A DNA stretch of 64,000 nt from Rugalucina vietnamica (Eukaryota; Mollusca; Bivalvia; Lucinida; Lucinidae): positions 3,680,501 to 3,744,500 of the forward strand of contig OZ024869.1 of assembly GCA_964017185.1 (NCBI GenBank), read 5' to 3'. Shown here piece by piece: positions 22,214 to 33,655 of this stretch; positions within the stretch are counted from its first letter, which is position 1, and each line of letters begins with the position of its first letter. Below the pieces are notes generated by a model. That model made no database searches and was not told where the DNA came from. It saw only the letters and a program-made list of their open reading frames with translations. The translations under genes were made by a program, and so were the position numbers.

Positions 22214-22565
22214 GGGGGCCGCCCCTTATATGTATTTTGTTCAGTGCTAGTTTCAGTTATGTAGCTCTGAATATCAGTCTAGCGGGTTTTGTACTATAAA
22301 CATCCTTTTGTTATAATATTGAAAATGTGTTTTATTGTTATTGTAGATTCTATAAGTTTATGTACAACATTTCTATGTGGCTAAATAGCAAATTTTGGAT
22401 AAAAATCCGACTTTGCTATTTCATGGTACCGCATTCAAAGCATTCTGATCTTTGAAATTTTGAATGCTCACTGATTTAAGCGTTTATGGCGCAAATAATG
22501 CTGAACATACATTTTCCTTGAATTATATCATCATAAAACTAGTAAAACACTAAAACGAATATGTA
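22214..22565. other. No recognised feature
   Basis: AT-rich spacer between the LINE 3' end and the candidate exon below. I see no repeat family member and no supported frame. Confidence 0.4.
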
Positions 22566-22566
22566 C

Positions 22567-22818
22567 AGTTTATTTTGTCACTAAGCGTTTTGCTTCAACC
22601 GAGCAAGCAAACCGATGAAAACTCAAATCTTTCAAACGGCACTTGTTAAAACAGTTAAACTTGTGATTACAATGGAGGATAACCTGACAATTATCACAGG
22701 CTTTGTGTCCTGGACCTAATACAAGTCGAGAATTTGCACAAACTGGTAGATTCTTTAGAAGCACATCATCATCGCTGTCAATGCTGGAATCTGTTTCTAA
22801 TTTTTCCACTAATTCCTA
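22567..22818 (-). CDS. Candidate terminal exon of an unknown gene, Cys-rich
   Basis: On the - strand an acceptor-like TTCTTATAG precedes an open frame, ELVEKLETDSSIDSDDDVLL, that continues to a TAA near 22567. The end holds C-D-N-C, H-C-N-H and C-F-N-K-C clusters, spaced like a small zinc-binding module, then SFHRFACSVEAKRL. I do not recognise the protein. The upstream partner may be the frame at 22853-23128, but the junction is not established. Confidence 0.3.
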
Positions 22819-22929
22819 TAAGAATTCTTGCTCAGCTGAGCTACTTTACACATCAGTGACAGATTCTGGGTATTTGACTCCCTTTGCACAATGATTGGCG
22901 GGTTGCTCTGATTGAGGTGCTAAAGAGGA

Positions 22930-23128
22930 GCGGCAGTTTCACCCTTTCCAGAGTCCCGGGATGTTTGCTCACGTCGGCGTCTAGCACGTTCGTGTGCACT
23001 TCTTCCTGGGTTTCCTGGGCTGGGTCAACACCGGAAGCATTGTCTGGGTCACGTGGTTCCCGCTTGGCGGGAACTTCATCTGTTCTGCCGAAAATGAGAA
23101 ACCTTCCTGATTCCGTGAAGTAGACCAC
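22930..23128 (-). CDS. Candidate upstream exon of the same unknown - strand gene
   Basis: The open frame reads TESGRFLIFGRTDEVPAKRE then an acidic, Glu/Asp/Thr-rich stretch (DPAQETQEEVHTNV). It is protein-like in composition and on the same strand as the Cys-rich frame at 22567-22818. No clear donor was chosen, so the lower boundary is approximate. No known family. Confidence 0.22.
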
Positions 23129-23295
23129 GTAAATTAATTGGAGCTCATCACTTTCCAGGCGAGAAATGACGTCCAGCAGAACCCTTAAGGATCACATTTA
23201 GAACATGAATGTCCTGTATATCCATGAATGTGACTATCCTAAATAAAAGCGAAGCGAAAACATCCGCCATTAACGAGTTCCCACAATGCACCGAT

Positions 23296-23425
23296 TTGGT
23301 CCCGTTTCGCCTACTCCCATTTTGCCTACTCCTGTTTCGCCTACTCCCATTTTGCCTACTCCCGTTTCGCCTACTCCCATTTTGCCTACTCCCGTTTCGC
23401 CTACTCCCATTTCGCCTACTCTGGA
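23296..23425. repeat. 15-bp minisatellite
   Basis: About nine units alternating CCCGTTTCGCCTACT and CCCATTTTGCCTACT, so a 15-bp period with a 30-bp higher order. A looser unit recurs at 23438-23453. The period is a multiple of three, so the - strand reads as a five-residue repeat of the RRNGS/RQNGS type. Confidence 0.9.
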
Positions 23426-23621
23426 CATTCAATGAATTCCCGTTTCGCCTACTTTGCACTTTTTGTCAGCTTCATTTAGTTCTATTCTAGATGTTTTATA
23501 GTGAATCTGAATATGTGAATACTGTACCGTGACGGTCACAGGATTTCCCATTCTACAAAAGTGTCCGCCGTAAGAAATATCATTTTTGGCCAAAAGATCC
23601 GCCGTAGGTAGCATCATTTTT

Positions 23622-23857
23622 TTTTAATTCAGTTTTACGTCCCTTTCAAGATTATTTCAGCTCATATGAGACGGGCCAATCAGTAGGTGGGGCGAAAACG
23701 GGAGAACCCCGAGATAAACCACCTGACACACCTGCAAGCAGAACTTGGCTTGTCTCACATGTGGCCAGAGTGGGGCTCGAACCCACACCAGTCACAGCGG
23801 TGAGATGATCGAGTGATTAAGAAACAGCGCTCTTAACCGCTCGGCCACGGGGGGCGC
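23622..23857 (-). mobile_element. tRNA-derived SINE with target duplication
   Basis: On the - strand it begins GGCGCCCCCCGTGGCCGAGC and has box A (TGGCCGAGCGG) and box B (GGTTCGAGCCC). The long spacing between them suits a tRNA-Ser or tRNA-Leu type origin. The body ends GTAAAACTGAATTAAAAA. The direct repeat AGCATCATTTTT flanks it (23609-23620 and 23859-23870). This is the best SINE copy in the window; a poorer one is at 19083. Confidence 0.85.
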
Positions 23858-23870
23858 CAGCATCATTTTT

Positions 23871-25650
23871 AAAAAGAACACATTGGACGTATGTTGCATC
23901 CAGGCAATGACGTACGTTGCTTCCCAAACGATCCGACCTAGGTGTGTTAACACCATATTGTGCAAAAGTTTGCTTGAGTTCAGGTTTGTCTTTTGGTGGT
24001 ATAAAACGACGAATGATTCCGGTATATACCGAAACTTTGATATTTACAAACGATGAAGGATTTTAGCAATTAGCAAATATAATCAATTTTCGTGTATCTG
24101 GTTGCATACTCTTTCAATGAAATTTATAGTTTCTGACACAAGGTTAGCTTTTGTTACAAACTACTTATGGCAAAAACTGAAGGCATCATTACTTTGTTTT
24201 CCCACAAAGTCACGACCCAGACATCCTCGCATTAATGCCTATAAAACTGACATGATCGTCAACTTACCGCTCACCATTCACCCCTACCTTCGTGAAATGA
24301 TGCATCAATCTGTGCCATAACAAAATTCAGTTGCATCAACAGTATACAGGGTGATTCTGTTGATACATTTACTTTGTGCCACTTCTTGTCAGCATTCAGT
24401 CAGAGATATATACTATACAGAGATTTGAAACTGCTATTGAACATCGATATTTGCCCCCGCTATGACTGTCGCTCAGGTAGACAGGTAAATCGAGGGAAAA
24501 AATCAATATTTTTATCGGCCGCTGAATCTGTTCTGAAAGTTTGTATATTAGCAAAAATATATTGTTAATATTTTCTTCGTTTGGTTCGCTATTATCTAGA
24601 TGATAGTAGAAATATTTATTTTTGTTAAATAGGCCTTCGAATTTCCAACAAATAGATACTAAACACGCCCGGCATCTTTGTTAAAAAGAGTTATTTATTT
24701 ACGGTTGTAAATTTATATAATTATTATCCTTTGTCCTACGATTTGTAAAAGCCGTTGTTGTTGTTGTTGTTGTTTTCTCCCACAAATTAATACGTTTTTA
24801 ATTATGCTTATTATCTACGCGACTGGACACATTTGAAACAATTATTTACGGATTATCTTTAGACACAACGGGCAGTTCTTTGACACATCGAGTATATCTA
24901 TCGAGTTCAATGAAGAATACCGCCAATATAATTCAATTTTGCACTTCATTTTGTTGGTCTTATTTTACACTTTTCTTTACAAAACGGGCAGTGGCGGGAC
25001 GGATTATGTGAATTTAATGGACTCAGTCAGGCATGAACTCGAACATTCTTCTTTTTTTCTCTATCTTTCATTCTTGCATTCATGTATATTCTAAGAAGTC
25101 GCCGCCGGATTTCAAAAGAAAAAATGACACTTACCGTATTGCACCAAGCAATACCTGTTGATTCAGTGACTATTTTGTAACCACCGGATTTCAAAAGATA
25201 AAATGACACTTTTATTACCAGCTACCTGTATTGCACCGTGCAATACCTGTTGATTCGGTGACTTGTTTGATCTTGGCACTTATGTCACGTTGCAGACACG
25301 TGCCGCATTAATTAATAACCGATACCACACACATTATCCACACACTTTATTGAGATTGTATTCGGAAACATAATTAAAAAAAAAAAAACAGTATGAAAAA
25401 AATATCGTAAACTATAGGCCAACATTCAACCACACTTTTCTTGCCCTGTTAGCTCTCATCATGATATAGTCATACTCAAAATTTTGAAAAGAATAATACT
25501 CTAGCTGTTTATGTACACTTGCCCGTGCTCTGAGCAACGTTTTTTTTTTTTTTTTTTTTTTTTCAATAGCTGCGATGGTGTCTGTTTTTAAGTGCGGTCT
25601 CGCAGTTTTCACATTGCACGAAAATTCAACAATGGGATGCTTTTCACACC
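23871..25650. other. AT-rich intergenic DNA with local duplications
   Basis: No supported gene. It contains a GTT run (24754-24773), and a local duplication in which ATTTCAAAAGA-AAAATGACAC and the CAATACCTGTTGATTC block occur twice (25095-25165 and 25185-25260). It also holds the left copy of a 32-bp direct repeat starting TTTGAAACAATTATTTACGG at 24831, whose second copy is at 25743. A T-run of about 23 lies at 25541-25563. Confidence 0.5.
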
Positions 25651-25947
25651 TGAGATGATGATCAGAAATTGATCGACTCAGTTTATGAAAATAGATAAGA
25701 AGCATCAAGTCAAAATGCAATCCGCATATCAGAGCGCCATTTTTGAAACAATTATTTACGGATTATCTTTAGATTAAAGAAATCGCCGATTGATTAATCT
25801 CGCCGTAATACTAATCATATTTAACGCCGAAAAAAGAAACGATAATTAGTGAACAAGGCGCTAATTAAAATAAAATGTATATTCAAGCTTTAACTCCGAC
25901 AGTTCAAGGCATTTCAAATTCGCAATTTACGTTAAACGCGCGTCAGA

Positions 25948-26221
25948 ATGTCTTACGGAAAAGACGATTTTTTACATTGGGATGATGATATTGATCTTGA
26001 TTCTTTGCTAGGTGATTATACGTGTAGTGAAATTGAACTCACGGACGATGATGAACCATCGACAAAAAACAGAAAGCAAAAAAAAAAAGTGAAAAGTGAC
26101 AATAGTGAAAATAGTGCTAAGGCTAAAACGTACAATTGTTCCGAGTGTACTAATTCGTATGCGTCGATATCTGGGTTGCGCGGTCATCTACGAAAAAAAC
26201 ATGGAATTACAAATGCAAAAG
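25948..26221 (+). CDS. First exon of an unknown C2H2 zinc-finger protein
   Basis: ATG at 25948 opens an acidic stretch (DDFLHWDDDIDLDSLLGDY), then a Lys-rich linker (NRKQKKKVKS), then one classical finger: C-x2-C-x12-H-x4-H in YNCSECTNSYASISGLRGHL and RKKHG. A consensus donor, AAAG|GTAAGG, ends the exon at 26221 with phase 1; read-through beyond it loses protein character. No later exon was found with confidence. It could be an orphan gene or one captured in a repeat, since inverted copies of a 28-bp sequence flank it (25652 and 26400). Confidence 0.5.
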
Positions 26222-27400
26222 GTAAGGAGGCCATTCAATATTTTGATCTTGTATATTTCATTGTTCGATTTTTTTTCTCTCGATTTTCCCAAAAATGACT
26301 TTTTATTAGGTGTTTTCCTGCAATGTTTTCACAATGTTTAACGAACTTGTGAATTAAAATAATTATACACAATTTTTATCTATCTATCTTCATAGCTATA
26401 CTGAGTCGATCAATTTCTGATCATCATCAGTTTTAAGCTCCTTTTAGCCACAATTTAGCTAAATTCAGTTCAGAAGCTAACATCTAGGATGTCCTGTAAA
26501 ATCATTTGTCATTTTTTCTTTCAAAATGTAACTTTTTCATCTTATTTGCAATGCCAAATAAGGTGTAGAAAATATCGCCATTTTAAATTCAAAAGCGCGA
26601 AAAGTTGTGAAAAACAGCTGCTTAATTCGGGCGATTTGACCCTGTCAAAAATACCCAAACAGTATCAAAGGGCAATAAAACGATTTGTAAGACATTGTTC
26701 TTTAAGAATATTGATGATGTTTATCAAAAAAAATGTCATTCATGGAAGCCTTATAATGAAAAATAAAACGCATCGTTTTGAGATCGGACGGAACAGATTT
26801 TCCTAAAATTACAAAAATAGTCAATATTTATACGATCATAACCCAAACGCAGTCACGCGCTGAGTGCTAATTTACAAATAAAACGACTTTTACATCTTTC
26901 TTCTTTCATATTTTGTTGATTAAAAATTACCTAGCCTATTAATAACAACGCGTTGCAGTAAAAAAGTACCGACTATTTTACGCTTGGTCGCCATTTTGAA
27001 ACCTTCAACAAGGATTGCATCGTTTTATCAACGTAAAATACACGAGTAAAAACCCAATAAGAACACTACAAATTTCAGAATCTGGTTCATAAATGAAAGA
27101 TAAAATGCTTATCATTTCTTTAGGACTAAAATATTGCTTCATCAGATGTATAAAATCGCCGATGGAAGTTGATTTTTATAGCGTTGAAATTGTCTTCGTT
27201 TAGAGTAAAAAAACAAAATGGCGGAAGTAGGTGGAGCCACAGGTAGAGGCGCGTCAATCAAAAGTGACCGCTAGGTGGACTTTCTTATCTCTTCATCTTT
27301 ATCTCAGATTCAGTTCACGTTGTGTACATCTACTTTTGATGTGAAAATGAGTTATGTCTAGGAACTGGCACAATCATGAGCACAAATGTTGTGGCTCATA
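26222..27400. other. AT-rich DNA without a supported gene
   Basis: Would be intron of the zinc-finger gene if that gene continues. An AG at 27120-27122 followed by an in-phase frame of about 26 codons is the only candidate next exon, and it is weak. No repeat family recognised apart from the inverted 28-bp sequence near 26400. Confidence 0.35.
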
Positions 27401-27500
27401 ATGAAGATGATGAAGAAGCTGGTTATAATAATAATTATAATGATAATGATGAAAATGAGTATGATTATGAAAACAGTAATAATGATGATAATTTTGATAG
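27401..27500. repeat. Low-complexity ATAATG/GATGA-rich tract
   Basis: A purine-biased run of GATGATGAAGAAG, TAATAATAATT and AATGATGATAA type words. No regular period and no conserved frame. Confidence 0.6.
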
Positions 27501-27574
27501 TCACTGTATATCCAAAATCATCATTTTTATAAATTTCAAATGAGGTTCAGCTACGTGTTCAAATGCTGTTTGTT

Positions 27575-27770
27575 TGCTTGTTTGTTTTGAGGTTTAACAT
27601 CCCAGTCAAACATTTTTCAGTCATGTCAGGATAGAGCCACAATTTCCTGGGTATAAACTAGTACCCTGGGGAGTTAATTGCTCCAGGACACAAAAACAGT
27701 GGGGATAGAACCCAGGACCTCTCGCTTTGATGTCTGATGCTAGCTCTCCTCAAATACCATTTTGCAAGGA
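27575..27770 (-). mobile_element. Possible SINE-like repeat
   Basis: Contains AGGTTTAACATCCCAGTC and a GATAGAACCCAGGACCTCTC segment that resembles a box B region on the - strand. A second, interrupted relative lies at 38930-39375 with the words ACTTTCTGGGTATTAAC and AAACCCAGGACCTCTTC. The two copies support a repeat family. A tRNA origin is only a suggestion. Confidence 0.4.
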
Positions 27771-27809
27771 CCTTCAATATCTGCAAACCAACAGCTGATG
27801 ATGACAAAG

Positions 27810-28043
27810 GAGCCGCCTCATGGGAAAACCAACAATGTGGTTTCCGAACAATTCCGACACAAACCGGCCTGCACTGCTACAGAAGCAGGCTAGAAGCTTG
27901 AAATTTTGGAGTTAAGTAGAGGAGGAATTGTTCTATCCGAGTAGCGAAAACAAAGGCGCTGATCAGCTTCGCAGTTACCGCGAAGCTGATCTGTGTCTTT
28001 GTTTTCGCCTATGCAGATTGTTGGTTTTCCCATGAGGCGGCTC
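27810..28043 (-). mobile_element. GAGCC MITE, full-length, inverted
   Basis: Ends GAGCCGCCTCATGGGAAAAC and CCCATGAGGCGGCTC. It is flanked by the 4-bp direct repeat AAAG (27806-27809 and 28044-28047). The central palindrome is GCTGATCAGCTTCGC/GCGAAGCTGATC. Confidence 0.9.
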
Positions 28044-28191
28044 AAAGTTTTGATTTCAGACCCACTCAAAATGTTATCAGTGAGGATGTATATTGACACG
28101 ATTGCACCAAATGCCATTTTTTAAATTTTTGAGCATGACGTGTAGTTTTCTGGAGCTTGACAAAACCACTTTTACGCCATTTTTAATAAAT

Positions 28192-28379
28192 GAGCCTTTG
28201 CATGAGAAAACAAACAATTCAGGTTTCCCAGCAGGTCTAACACATACCAGCCTGTAAAGTCAGAGAAGCAGGTTAAAAGCTTGAAATTAAGAAGAGGGAT
28301 TAAGCTATCTGTGTAGCGTAAACAAAGACACTGATCAGCTGTGCAGTTACTGATTGTTGATTTTCTGATGCGGCAGCTC
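28192..28379 (-). mobile_element. GAGCC MITE, internally deleted, inverted
   Basis: Ends GAGCCTTTGCATGAG and GATGCGGCAGCTC. It is flanked by AAAT on both sides (28188-28191 and 28380-28383). The right half of the palindrome is lost. Confidence 0.8.
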
Positions 28380-28809
28380 AAATTATTTTATCTTATGACC
28401 AGGACAGCCAAACAGTGTTTGTGTTAAAAATTTCATCATGATACAAGTTATAATGAACTAGAAAATGTGTGTTTGTAAAACACTATGCCCCCAAATATTC
28501 GCTTGATTCTAACCTGGCACAGTTTATAGATTCATTTTTACAGAAAATCATGTAAGCAAACAGAGTAGATACTGAGTTCAGTGAAATCTCATTCCCTGGT
28601 GTATGTAGGCATTTTGCAGGCAAGTTAAAAATGTAGTAAAAATTTCAAAATTCTGTAATTCTGTCAAAATTTGACAGAAAGTTTTCAACAATTTATCAGG
28701 TGATCTTCTTCTCAGACCCAATCAGTATATCAAATATGAAGGCTCTAGCACAAACACTTTTTAAGATATCTTGCACACAAGATTTTCAAATTTTGCTTTC
28801 TGAGACGTA

Positions 28810-30799
28810 ACTCAAAACCAGAGGACCAATGGTCCTGTAAACGCTCACCTGAGTCTGCTGCATATACCAATAAACATGTTTGAATATTATGGTATTTAAC
28901 CCCAGTGCAGGGGCAGATGAAGCCCTTGGGCCGTTTTCTTTTTTCAGAATAATCAATATTCTGTTCATTTGCCTATTTCTTGCTGGCTTTTCCCTTCAAA
29001 TGACATTTTAACAGTTTTTCCCATTCAAATGCATGGGCAACCCATGTTGACCTTGCCATAAACTTGGTCAAGGCCATCACAGGGTCATGATTTATATATA
29101 CATTGTAGTACTATAGCCATGGATGCTTCACGCCAAGTTTCATTGAAGTCAATCTATTGGTTTCAGAGAAGAAGATATTTGAAGGGTTTTTACCATATAT
29201 GGGCATGGCGGCCATCTTGGTCATGTGACCTAGATTATTAATATATACTTATTAATATATACATTGGTTCCCCCATCCTATAGATGCTTCAAATAAAATT
29301 TGGCTTCAATTGGCCAAGTGGTTTTAGAGGAGAAGATGTTTGAATATTATGGTAATATACTTGTATATTGCCTCCAGGTGTGGGCATATGAGCCCTTAGG
29401 TCCATTTTTTTTCAGAATCATTAATATTTAGTCCTACTACCCATTTCCTGCAAGATTTTCACCTCAAATGACTTTTTAAAAGTTTTCCCAATTCCAATGC
29501 ATTGGCGACCTATGTTGTCCTTGTCTTAAAATAGGTCAAGGTCACCACAGGGTCATAATTTATATACACATTGTAGTACTTCAGCCATTGGTGCTTCATG
29601 CCAAGTTTCTTTGAAATTGGTCCACCAGATTCGGAGAAGAAGATTTTTGAAGGGTTTTTACCTTATATGGGCATGGCAGCCATCTTGGTCCTGTGAACTA
29701 GATAATTTATATATACATTAATTCCCCCATTCCATAGATGCTTCACATAAAATTTGGCTTTGATTCGCCAAGCGGTTTCAGAGGAGAAGATGTTTGAATA
29801 TTATGGTAATATACATGTATATTGCCCCGGGGTGGGGGGCACATGAGCCCCTGGGGTCCATTTTTTCAGAATCATTAATATTCAGTCCTACTGCCCATTT
29901 CCTGCAAGACTTTCACTTTAAATGACATTTTAAAAGTTTTCCCTATTCAAATGCATTGGCGACCTATGTTGACCTTGCCGTAAAAAAAGGTCAAGGTCAT
30001 CACAGGGTCATGATTTATATACACATTGTAGTACTTGAGCCATTGATGCTTTATGCCAAGTTTCTTTGAAATCGATCCACCGGTTCTGGAGAAGAAGATT
30101 TTTGAAGGGTTTTTACCATATATGGGCATTGCCGCCATCTTGGTCATGTGACCTGGATTATTTATATATACATTGATTACCCCTTCCTATTGATGCTTCA
30201 CATAAAATTTGGCTTTGATTGGCCAAGCGGTTTCAGAGGAGATGATGTTTGAATATTATGGTAATATACATGTATATTGCCCCGGGGTGGGGGCATATGA
30301 GCCCCTGGGGTCCAATTTTTTTCAGAATCATTACTATTCAGTCCTACTGCCCATTTCCTGCAAGACTTTCACTTTAAATGACATTTTAAAAGTTTTCCCC
30401 ATTCAAATGCATTGGCGACCTATGTTGATCTTGCCGTAAAATAGGTCAAGGTCATCACAGGGTCATGATTTATATATACATTGTAGTGCTTGAGCCATCA
30501 ATGCTTCATGCCAAGTTTCGTTGAAATCAGTCCACCAGTTCTGGAGAAGAAGATTTTTGAAGGGTTTTTACCATATATGGGCATGGCGGCCATCTTGGTC
30601 ATGTGACCTGGATTTCTTATATACACATTGGTTCCCCCTTCCTATAGATGCTTCATATAAAATTTGGCTTTGGTTGGCCAAGCGGTTTCAGAGAAGATCT
30701 TTGAAATCGTGGACGGACGGACGACGGACGGACGGACGCCGGATCATGGCCATCCTATAAGCTCACCTTGTGAGCCTAACGGCTCAGGTGAGCTAAAAA
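28810..30799 (+). mobile_element. CTCACCTGAG tandem-core element, copy A (four core units)
   Basis: The 5' side has AACGCTCACCTGAG. Four core units of about 455 bp follow, each with a (G)AATATTATGGTAATATAC word (28876, 29339, 29792, 30247). Then come a GGAC/GACGG microsatellite (30710-30738) and the 3' hairpin AGCTCACCTTGTGAGCC/GGCTCAGGTGAGCT followed by AAAAA. The same design is at 43001 and 50921. It resembles molluscan pearl/Helentron-associated elements by structure. Confidence 0.75.
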
Positions 30800-31170
30800 G
30801 GGACATAATTGGGACATGAAAAAAAAATACGGGTCAACTATTTTTTCATAATGAATCTGTATATGAAATTTCAAAACCCTAGTCTAGTGAAATAGGCAAT
30901 GAAAATTTCAAAATTCCATAATTTTGTCAAAATTTTAGGTAAAGTTCTGAAAAGTTAATAAGGTTATCTACCAACCAGTATACCAAATATGAAGGCTCAA
31001 GCTCAAATACTTGAGATATCTTGCACACAAGATTTTCAAATTTTGTTTTCAAAGGGACATAACTCAGAAAAGGGGCATAACTCGGACATAAAACATGGAT
31101 CAACTATTTTTTCACAAGAATACACACATTAAATTTCAAGACCCTAGCAAGCACCATCCAGAAGTTTAAA

Positions 31171-31800
31171 ACTAGAAAATGTGTTTATGAAACACTATGC
31201 CCCCAACTAGTAAGTCACTTTCAAGATGTAAAAATGTCCAAAAAATGACTAAGTTCAAATTGTAAAAAAAAAGTGACAAAAATTAATCTAAGGAGTATAT
31301 CCCAACCACATGCATATCTTCAAAGCATGGTGACAATGTCTGCAAAGTTTCAAAAGTATTGGTATTAAATTGTAGGAGGAGTTGCGCACACAAGGTACAC
31401 TCTATCCATTCACTAAAATGCCCGAAAAAATGACTAAGTTCAAATTGTGAAAAAAATGACAAAAAATAATCCAAGGATTATATCCAAACCACATGCATAT
31501 CTTCAGACCATGCCCATAATACATGTAAGTTTTAAATGAATTGGCATGAAACTGTAGGAGGAGTTGCGCACACAAGGTAACCACTGCCCATTCATTTTCA
31601 TTGTGAAAATGCCCGAAAAATGGCTAAGTTCAAATTGCGAAAAAAGTGACAAAAATTAATCTGAGGATTATATCCAAACCACATGCATATCTTCAAAGCA
31701 TGGTCACAACATCTGTAAAGTTTCAAGAGAATCAGAATAAAACTGTAGGAGGAGTTGCGCACACATGGTACCCACTATCTATTCACTTTATCAAGAATTA
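31171..31800 (+). mobile_element. Second ATGCCCCC element, 5' part with ~190-bp core repeats
   Basis: Starts ACTAGAAAATGTG...ACACTATGCCCCCAACTAG. The core units contain GAAAAAATGACTAAGTTC, CCACATGCATATCTTC and GTAGGAGGAGTTGCGCAC, repeated about three times at 31225-31790. The 3' end is missing because another element starts at 31801. The same core repeat is found at 36475-37016. Confidence 0.65.
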
Positions 31801-33416
31801 ACTAGAATTGTCAGAGGATCTGACTATAGCCCCGCTTCTGAGCTTTTTTCCAGTGTGAGAAAAACAATGACAGGTAACAATCCCAAGCTAGATCTTGTTA
31901 ATGTTGATGCACGTAAAAAAAGATTGGTAAGATTCTGTCAATTCATTCTCAAGATATTGAGCGGAAACGAAATTCTGACGTCAATCAAGGGCCGTAACTC
32001 CCTCAAAATTTATCGAAAAATAACGGGCAACAATCCCAAGCTAGACATTGTCAATGTTGATGTGCATACAAAATTTGGTATGATTCTATCAATTCGTTCA
32101 CAAGATATTGAGCGGAAACGAAATTCTGATGTCAATCAAGGGCCATAACTCTGTCAAAAGTTTGCGAAAAATGACGGGCAACAATCCCAAGCTAGATCTT
32201 GTCAATGTTGATATGCATACAAAATTCGGTCAGATTCTGTCCATTCGTTCTCAAGATATTGAGCGGAAACGAAATTCTGACGTTAATCAAGGGCCATAAC
32301 TCCGTCAAAATTTTGCGAAAAATGACGGGCAACAATCCCAAGCTATATCTTGTCGATGTTGATGTGCATACAAAATTTGGTCAGATTCTGTCCAGCCATT
32401 CTCAAGATATTGAGCGGAAACGAAATTCTGATGTCAATCAAGGGCCGTAACTCTGTCAAAATTTTGCGAAAAATGACGGGCAACAATCCCAAGCTAGATC
32501 TTGTCAATGTTGATGTGCATACAAAATTTGGTCAGATTCTGTCCATTCGTTCTCAAGATATTGAGCGGAAACGAAATTCTGACGTTAATCAAGGGCCATA
32601 ACTCCGTCAAAATTTTGCGAAAAATGATGGGCAATAATCCCAAGCTAGATCTTGTCAACGTTGATGTGCATATAACGTTTGGTCAGATTCTGTCCAGCCA
32701 TTCTCAAGATATTGAGCGGAAACGAAATTCTGACGTAAATCAAGGGCCGTAACTCCTTCAATTTTTTGCAAAAAATGACCGGCAACAATCCCAAGCTAGA
32801 TCTTGTCGATGTTGATGTGCATACAAAATTTGGTCAGATTCTGTCCAGCCATTCTCAAGATATTGAGCGGAAACGAAATTCTGATGTCAGTCAAGGGCCG
32901 TAACTCTGTCAAAATTTTGCGAAAAATGAGGGGCAACAATCCCAAGCTAGATCTTGTCAATGTTGATGTGCATACAAAATTTGGTCAGATTCTGTCCATT
33001 CGTTCTCAAGATATTGAGCGGAAAGAAAATTCTGACGTTAATCAAGGGCCATAACTCCGTCAAAATTTTGCAAAAAACGACGGGCAGCAATCCCAAGCTA
33101 GATCTTGTCAATGTTGATGTGCACATAAAATTTGGTCAGATTCTGTCCAGCCATTCTCAAGATGTTGAGCGGAAACGAAATTCTGACGTAAATCAAGGGC
33201 CGTAACTCCATCACAATTTTGCAAAAAATGACGGGTTACAATCCCAAGCTAGGTCTTGTCAATGTTAATGTGTATGCAAAATTTGGTCAGATTCTGTCAA
33301 GCCATTCTCAAGATAATGAACGGAAACAAAAATGTCGGAAGGACGGAATAACAGAATAACGGAAGGACAGGGTGAATCCAGTATAGCCCCCACTTTTTTT
33401 CAAAGTGGGGCTATAA
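31801..33416 (+). mobile_element. TATAGCCCC tandem-core element with ~9.5 x 151-bp units
   Basis: The 5' end is ACTAGAATTGTC...ACTATAGCCCCGCTTC. The core units of exactly 151 bp carry ACGGGCAACAATCCCAAGC, AAATTTGGTCAGATTCTGTC and GAGCGGAAACGAAATTC (for example at 32199, 32350, 32501, 32803 and 32954). Open frames repeating every 151 bp are a by-product, not genes. A GGAAGGACGG microsatellite and the hairpin TATAGCCCCCACTTT/AAAGTGGGGCTATA then AAAAA close it. Confidence 0.8.
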
Positions 33417-33655
33417 AAAGGGAAATAACTCTCACAGAATGGGCCCCTAGCCCCTTGAATTTACCTGAAAGAAAAAATATGGGTCCTCTTAATTTTTATA
33501 TACAAACTACATACCAAATTTCAAGATCCTAGCTCTAACGGTTCCTGACCGAGTGCTAAGTGTTACTCACGCATCACAGACAGACTGGACTGGACTGGAC
33601 TGGACAGACCCAAACCAATATGCCCCCTCAACTTCTTCGAAGTTGGGGGCATAAA

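Larger units (their letters stand above)
28456..33654 (+). mobile_element. Outer tandem-core element, interrupted by nested insertions
   Basis: The 5' end has ACACTATGCCCCCAA (28480-28494). The core words GGGACATAACTC, GATATCTTGCACACAAG and AAATTTCAAGACCCTAG recur at 28756-28805 and 30795-31160. The right part resumes at 33417. The element ends with an ACTGG run (33589-33605) and the hairpin TATGCCCCCTCAACTTC/GAAGTTGGGGGCATA then AAAAAG. The pairing of this 5' end with this 3' end follows the order of nesting and is inference. Confidence 0.55.

Noticed and set aside
23296..23425. CRISPR-like array
   Set aside because: Units are contiguous 15-bp repeats with no unique spacers, in a eukaryotic genome.
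23148..23459. Repeat protein of RRNGS/RQNGS units
   Set aside because: It comes entirely from a 15-bp minisatellite whose period is a multiple of three. Without transcript evidence it is better treated as a repeat.
32108..33205. A series of open frames of 83 codons repeating every 151 bp (NPKLDLVNVD... type)
   Set aside because: They are the shared frame of a 151-bp tandem repeat overlapping from unit to unit. There is no start context, no splice sites and no family resemblance.
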